In this document: piece after piece, positions 62,586-64,000 of the stretch | Layout of the letters: each line of letters starts with the position of its first letter | Numbering within the stretch: the first letter of the stretch is position 1 | NCBI GenBank assembly: GCA_022826195.1 | Contig: JAJDVI010000012.1 | Coordinates: 1-64,000, forward strand | From: Acidobacteriota bacterium | GTDB lineage: Bacteria > Acidobacteriota > Vicinamibacteria > Marinacidobacterales > Marinacidobacteraceae | DNA: 64,000 nucleotides | Reading direction: 5' to 3' | Notes under the pieces: model-generated | The model's input: only the letters and a program-made list of their open reading frames with translations | The model's database searches: none | Told to the model about the DNA's origin: nothing | Program-made: the position numbers and the translations under genes

Positions 62586-63329
62586 CTAGTCGCCGGTTCC
62601 CGGGGATCCGGCGCCTGCCGTTCGTCCGAGATACGCCTGGCGCACCTCGGGATCGTCGAGCAGTTCCTCTCCGCTTCCCTGGCGGACGATCCTGCCGCCT
62701 TCGAGGACGTAGGCGCGTTCCGCGATCTCGAGCGCGCGCACCACGTTCTGCTCGACGAGCAGCACCGCTACCCCGTCCCTGCGGATCTCCTGGATCGTGT
62801 CGAACACCGTGTCCACCACCCGGGGCGACAAGCCCAGCGACGGTTCATCCATGAGCAGGAGCTTCGGCGAGGCCATGAGCGCCCGGCCGATTGCGGCCAT
62901 CTGACGTTCTCCGCCGGAAAGGGTGCCCGCCAGTTGTCCGGCCCGCTCGGCGAGCCGCGGCAGGAGCCTGAAGACGGCGTCCAGTCGCTCGGCCGGGGAG
63001 CCCTTTCGGCGGACGGCATAGGCGCCCAGCCGCAGATTCTCGGCCACCGTCATTTCGGGCCAGATCCGGCTCCCTTCGGGTACGTGTGCAATGCCGGCCT
63101 CGACGACCCGCGTCGAGGAGACGCCCACGATGGAGCGTCCGTCGAACCGGATCTCACCTGACTCCGGTCTGGACAGGTCGCTGATCGCACGAAGCGTCGT
63201 CGTCTTCCCGGCGCCGTTGGCTCCCAGCAGGGCCACCACTTCCCGCCGATCCACGTCGAAGGTGACGCCGCGGAGTGCGGGCACCCCGCCGCGGCGAACC
63301 TTCAGATCGCGGACCTCGAGGAGACTCAT
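62586..63329 (-). CDS. livF: Branched-chain amino-acid ABC transporter ATPase LivF
   Basis: 247 residues. Walker A is GANGAGKTTTL, the signature is LSGGERQM, and Walker B ends in LLLMDEPSLGLSP. The segment IAHVPEGSRIWPEMTVAENLRLGA is typical of the LivF subfamily. It pairs with LivG as the energy-supplying half of the transporter. It starts 13 bases after the end of livG. A LivH/LivM permease pair is expected beyond the window edge. Confidence 0.94.
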   Translation of the reverse strand: MSLLEVRDLKVRRGGVPALRGVTFDVDRREVVALLGANGAGKTTTLRAISDLSRPESGEIRFDGRSIVGVSSTRVVEAGIAHVPEGSRIWPEMTVAENLRLGAYAVRRKGSPAERLDAVFRLLPRLAERAGQLAGTLSGGERQMAAIGRALMASPKLLLMDEPSLGLSPRVVDTVFDTIQEIRRDGVAVLLVEQNVVRALEIAERAYVLEGGRIVRQGSGEELLDDPEVRQAYLGRTAGAGSPGTGD

Positions 63330-63342
63330 GGGGGCAGCTCCC

Positions 63343-64000
63343 TCACGATCCGGCCGACCGGCCCAGATACGCCTCGATCACCGCGGGATCCCGGGTCACC
63401 TCGTCGGGGGTGCCGATGGCGATCGTGGCGCCATGGTCGAGCACATGGACCCGGTGCGAGATGTCCATGACCGCCTCCATGACGTGCTCGACATAGATGA
63501 TGCCGATGCCGCTCGCGTGAACCTCCCTGAGGATCCCGACCGTCTCACGCACTTCCGTGGGATTGAGCCCGGCGGCGACCTCGTCGACCAGCAGGACCCG
63601 GGGACGGGTGGCGAGAGCGCGGGCGAGGTCCAGCCGCTTCCGTTCGGCCAGATTCAGCGAATGTACGGGCGCGTTGCGGCGGGGCTCGAGTCTGGTCAGC
63701 GCCACGCACCGGTCGGCCGTATCGGAAGCGGAGGTTCCGGGAAGCCGCCGGCCGAACTGGGCGCCCACCAGGATGCTCTCGAACGCCGTCATCGCCAGGA
63801 AGGGGCGGGGAACCTGGAAGGTGCGGGCGAGCCCCAGCCGGCAGATCCGGTGGGAGGGGAGATGGTGGATTTCCCGCCCCTCCAGGAGGATCTCTCCGGA
63901 ATCGGGTGCGAACTGGCCGCTGAGCAGGTTGAAAAGCGTGGTCTTGCCGGCGCCGTTCGGGCCGATGAGACCGAGGATCTCTCCCTCCCGAAGCGTCAGA
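63343..64000 (-). CDS. livG: Branched-chain amino-acid ABC transporter ATPase LivG, 5' end outside window
   Basis: At least 219 codons, open to the window edge. Walker A is GPNGAGKTTLFNLLSGQF. The Q-loop region reads RTFQVPRPFLAMTAFESILV. The signature is the degenerate LNLAERKRLDLARALA, as in many LivG proteins, and Walker B is LLVDEVAAGLNPTEV. The end AIGTPDEVTRDPAVIEAYLG is characteristic. An internal ATG at 63792 is not the start, since Walker A lies upstream of it. Confidence 0.94.
   Translation of the reverse strand, partial: LTLREGEILGLIGPNGAGKTTLFNLLSGQFAPDSGEILLEGREIHHLPSHRICRLGLARTFQVPRPFLAMTAFESILVGAQFGRRLPGTSASDTADRCVALTRLEPRRNAPVHSLNLAERKRLDLARALATRPRVLLVDEVAAGLNPTEVRETVGILREVHASGIGIIYVEHVMEAVMDISHRVHVLDHGATIAIGTPDEVTRDPAVIEAYLGRSAGS

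Overview
The window is a visibly GC-rich bacterial chromosome segment with dense genes and short spacers. It looks like a Gram-negative of the Acidobacteriota type. The evidence is an LptD homologue, four Oar-like TonB-dependent receptors with carboxypeptidase-regulatory N-domains, lipoproteins with TPR, NHL and ASPIC/UnbV domains, a multihaem cytochrome, and the futalosine route to menaquinone. This placement is an inference from gene content; no rRNA or other decisive marker is present. No tRNA, rRNA or CRISPR array was seen by eye.

Left part (1-5086): a truncated M20-peptidase-like lipoprotein whose usual metal ligands look replaced, a DUF885 putative metallopeptidase, a Met/His-rich lipoprotein and a MacB-type permease without its ATPase.

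Centre of interest (5087-22040): a class I lanthipeptide locus. It holds a 71-residue Cys/Thr-rich precursor, a hairpin that may act as an attenuator, LanC cyclase, full-length LanB dehydratase, a lipoprotein membrane-fusion protein, a C39-peptidase ABC exporter, and an unusual second membrane-fusion protein carrying a large cytoplasmic GAF-like region. From lanB onward the genes overlap or nearly abut, so they form one transcription unit. Two very similar TonB-dependent receptors flank the locus, with recognisably homologous 5' and 3' flanks. The core of the precursor has six consecutive xxTC tetrads and equal numbers of Cys and Ser/Thr (13 each). I regard this as the best candidate for an undescribed product.

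Middle (22041-38596): a Phd/VapC toxin-antitoxin pair; an NHL-repeat lipoprotein; a run of a seven-haem TPR lipoprotein, a third receptor, a TPR membrane protein and an ASPIC/UnbV protein; a DUF4097 adhesin-like lipoprotein; a small secreted protein; an Uma2 nuclease-fold protein; and a fourth receptor. A dispersed palindromic repeat family lies between genes here and elsewhere.

Right part (39022-64000): housekeeping genes. On + strand: Nfu scaffold, lptD, DUF92, a UbiA prenyltransferase, glyA, a DinG-like helicase and yggS. On - strand is a long gene run read from 59574 to 47825: UbiA/MqnP, UbiX, MqnE, MqnA, MqnC, CorC-like, TilS, FtsH, CdaA, YbbR/CdaR and LepB. Beyond it are a histone-H1-like protein built from 5-residue basic repeats, then a branched-chain-amino-acid-type ABC system (LivK-like, LivF, LivG truncated by the window edge).
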